Positions 62,136 to 64,000 of a DNA stretch of 64,000 bases are shown piece after piece. The notes under the pieces are model-generated. The model did no database searches and was not told the origin of the DNA. It saw only the letters and a program-made list of their open reading frames with translations. A program made the translations under genes and the position numbers. The DNA is taken from assembly GCA_963779685.1 (NCBI GenBank), contig CAVZZG010000001.1:1240001-1304000 (forward strand). The letters are read 5' to 3'. This DNA is from CAVZZG01 sp963779685. GTDB taxonomy: Bacteria; Actinomycetota; Thermoleophilia; Gaiellales; F1-60-MAGs149. The stretch's first letter is position 1, and each line of letters begins with the position of its first letter.

Positions 62136-64000
62136 GTGGCCGTGCAGCCGCCCTACCAGGCTGGCTCTCCTTCCGCGCTCGCGCTGGAGCTCTTCGAGCT
62201 GCGGCGGGCGGCGCTCGTGGAGCGGGTCGCTCTCGACATGCACGACACGCTGGCGGCCGAGGGTGCGTCCTTCGCCGGCGCCCGGGAGGCAGCGACTGCG
62301 TGGGTCGACGCGGTCGAGGCGGCGATCGCAGGACGGTATGCCCCGAGCGCCGTCTCGGTCCTGAACCGCCATGCGCTGGCCTCGCTCGATGCCGGCATCA
62401 CGCTCGGCACCGTCATGGCCGGCGTCCATGCCGCCACCGGCGCCATGGTCGCACTCGTCGGCGAGCAGGAGCCCCGTGCGGTGCCGCCCGTGTCGAGGGC
62501 AGCCGGTGGCATCGGCGGTGAGGTCGCCGCCGCTGCAGGGCGCTCGCTGGAAGAGCGGGCGCGCATGCAGCTGAAGCGGCGGGCCGACCGCGCCGATCGG
62601 TTCCGCGAGGCCGCGGGCGCCGTCACGGCGGCCACGCTCGACGTGGGCGGCGTGCTGCAGACGCTCGCCCGGGCGGCGATCTCGACGCTCGACTGCGACT
62701 GGGCGGCGATCGCCCTGCGCGAGTCGGACGGCAGGCTCGCGATCACCGCTCTCGAGGGTCGTGGGGCCGGCTGGGCACAGCGCTGGACGCTCTCCGAGCG
62801 CGAGGGCTTCGCGGCGCGCGTGCTCTCGAGCGGCCAGGCGGTGGCCGTGACCGACCCCGTCGACATGGGATACGCGGGTGCCGATCCGCCGTCGGCCGTC
62901 GTCGGGGCGCCGCTCCGCGCCCCCGGTGGGGACAGCGCGGGCATCCTCTTCGCGGGCCGCGACCACGGACTCGTCCCGGACGACGACGACGCGGCCCTCG
63001 CCGCCGCGCTCGGGGAGGTGGGCGCACGGGCCCTGGAGACCGCGCACCGGTATCGCGAGTCCATGCGTGCGGCCGGGCAGCTCGAGATCCTGGCCGACGC
63101 CGTCCGCCAGGCCACTGCCGGCGCCGAGCAGACGGCGCTCGCCCTCGTCGCGAGGGCCGCGCTCGAGGCGACCGGGAGCGAGGTCTGCCTGATCCGGGTC
63201 GTCGAGGAGGCAGCCGGCGACCTCGTCACGCGCGGCGTCCATGCCCGCTCGGCGGCCCTGGCCGCGGAGCTCGAGGGGACGCGCGTGACCGCCGTCGACC
63301 CGGCCATCGCGCGACTGCTGGCGGGGGAGGAGCTGCTGACCGGTGCGCTCACCGACCTCGCCGTCGCCCAGCCGATCGCCGAACGACTCGGTCCGGTCGA
63401 GGCGCTCGGGCTTCCGATCGTGATCGACGGCCGCGCGCAGGCGGTGCTGCTCCTGGCCCGCTCCGGCCTGCCGTACGGACCCGACGAGGTGCGGCGTGCG
63501 CGATCGGCGGTGGCACACGCCGCCATGCTCGTGGTTCTCGACCGGGTGCGCCGGCATGCCGTACTCGGTGCCGCGAGCGCCCAGGCAGAGGCGGAACGAC
63601 TGGGGGAGGCGCTTGCCGCCGGATCGGACGAGCCCCGGTTGGCGCGGCTGCTGGCGCGGCTCGCTGCCGAGGCGCTGGGCGCCGCGCGCGCGCTGCTGTA
63701 CCGGGGATCGGGCCCGGACGACCTCGAGCTGATCGCGGGCTACGGCTTCCGCCGCGACGAGCTCGCGGCCGCGCCGGGTCGCGTCCTCGCCGTGGATGCG
63801 GTCGGGCGCAGCGAACCCGTGGTGACCGGCGGGGAGGCCTCCGGTGTCGCGGCCCTCGCGGGTACGGCAGAGCTCCCCACGGTCGTCTCGGCGCCCGTGG
63901 TGCACGAGGGTACGCCGGTCGGCGTCGTGCAGCTGTTCTTCGCCGACCGCGACGCCGCCATCGCCGCGCGGGCAGCCTTCGGGCACCTGGCGGCGCCGGC
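62136..64000 (+). CDS. Tandem-GAF sensory protein (3' end outside window)
   Basis: Open from GTG 62136 to the window edge, at least 621 residues. Residues 1-~165 are helical. Three GAF-like units follow: about 165-315 (DWAAIALRESDGRLAITALEG), 320-470 (GSEVCLIRVVEEAAGDLVTRG, AQAVLLLARSGLPYGPDE) and 480-621 (ARALLYRGSGPDDLELIAGYGF, VGVVQLFFADRDAA). GAFs bind small ligands or chromophores. The output domain (kinase, GGDEF or phosphatase) is beyond the edge. Confidence 0.85.
   Translation, partial: MAVQPPYQAGSPSALALELFELRRAALVERVALDMHDTLAAEGASFAGAREAATAWVDAVEAAIAGRYAPSAVSVLNRHALASLDAGITLGTVMAGVHAATGAMVALVGEQEPRAVPPVSRAAGGIGGEVAAAAGRSLEERARMQLKRRADRADRFREAAGAVTAATLDVGGVLQTLARAAISTLDCDWAAIALRESDGRLAITALEGRGAGWAQRWTLSEREGFAARVLSSGQAVAVTDPVDMGYAGADPPSAVVGAPLRAPGGDSAGILFAGRDHGLVPDDDDAALAAALGEVGARALETAHRYRESMRAAGQLEILADAVRQATAGAEQTALALVARAALEATGSEVCLIRVVEEAAGDLVTRGVHARSAALAAELEGTRVTAVDPAIARLLAGEELLTGALTDLAVAQPIAERLGPVEALGLPIVIDGRAQAVLLLARSGLPYGPDEVRRARSAVAHAAMLVVLDRVRRHAVLGAASAQAEAERLGEALAAGSDEPRLARLLARLAAEALGAARALLYRGSGPDDLELIAGYGFRRDELAAAPGRVLAVDAVGRSEPVVTGGEASGVAALAGTAELPTVVSAPVVHEGTPVGVVQLFFADRDAAIAARAAFGHLAAP

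Noticed and set aside
61722..63986. 754-codon minus-strand open frame opposite the GAF protein
   Set aside because: The plus strand encodes three recognisable GAF units with normal codon use; the minus frame has no motif.

Overview
This is a 64 kb, very GC-rich chromosomal window with dense, short-spaced genes, many GTG/TTG starts and frequent ATGA/GTGA stop-start overlaps. The first ~12 kb is the S10-spc-alpha ribosomal operon (rpsC to rplQ, with secY, adk, map and rpoA). The mfd / PpiC lipoprotein / mazG / eno / pyk / ftsB-like / DUF501 block near the end is an arrangement typical of Actinomycetota. A deep actinobacterial lineage (Thermoleophilia-like) is the best guess; a high-GC Chloroflexota cannot be excluded from sequence alone. 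No prophage, insertion sequence, CRISPR array or replication origin is visible.

Layout: 1-11.9 kb ribosomal/secretion/transcription operon. 11.9-15.4 kb DUF1795-like, TPR, DoxX, truA, PilZ and AbrB-type genes. 15.4-23.3 kb Ca2+/H+ antiporter, surE, acyl-CoA synthetase, a glycosyltransferase plus flippase-like membrane protein, a HAD phosphatase and a frame-disrupted ligA. 23.3-30.7 kb a REPIN-like inverted repeat, then a minus-strand block: D-Ala-D-Ala carboxypeptidase, NarL-type regulator, a frame-disrupted 3D-domain exoprotein, an RTX-repeat exoprotein, a small HTH gene behind an apparent attenuator, Nif3-like and a short RNase J. 30.8-44.9 kb tRNA-Pro, a presenilin-like membrane protein, succinate-semialdehyde dehydrogenase, quinone oxidoreductase, rsgA, glpD, nitrilase, CoA-transferase with a divergent TetR gene and a palindromic operator, and two alpha/beta hydrolases. 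44.9-49.4 kb a flagellin island with four short flagellin genes, sigma-28-like promoters and strong hairpins. 49.4-60 kb M20 peptidase, mfd, PpiC lipoprotein, mazG, eno, pyk, a 255-bp structured inverted-repeat element, an FtsB/DivIC-like gene and DUF501. 60-64 kb small proteins, an HTH-receiver fusion and a tandem-GAF protein cut by the window end.

The window combines housekeeping (translation, glycolysis, repair, wall synthesis) with motility output: flagellins under FliA-type promoters and a PilZ protein that could link to c-di-GMP. The rest of the flagellar apparatus is not here.

The most unusual items are: (1) a predicted leaderless 8-codon leader ORF plus terminator/antiterminator upstream of a 57-residue HTH protein; (2) a GxGD, presenilin-like bacterial membrane protein; (3) a 255-bp element of nested perfect hairpins after pyk; (4) the four-flagellin island with a conserved motif inside the promoter spacers; (5) three +1 G/C disruptions in two genes that are probably sequence errors or early decay; and (6) a recurring TAnnnT-N6-8-start pattern implying widespread leaderless transcription.
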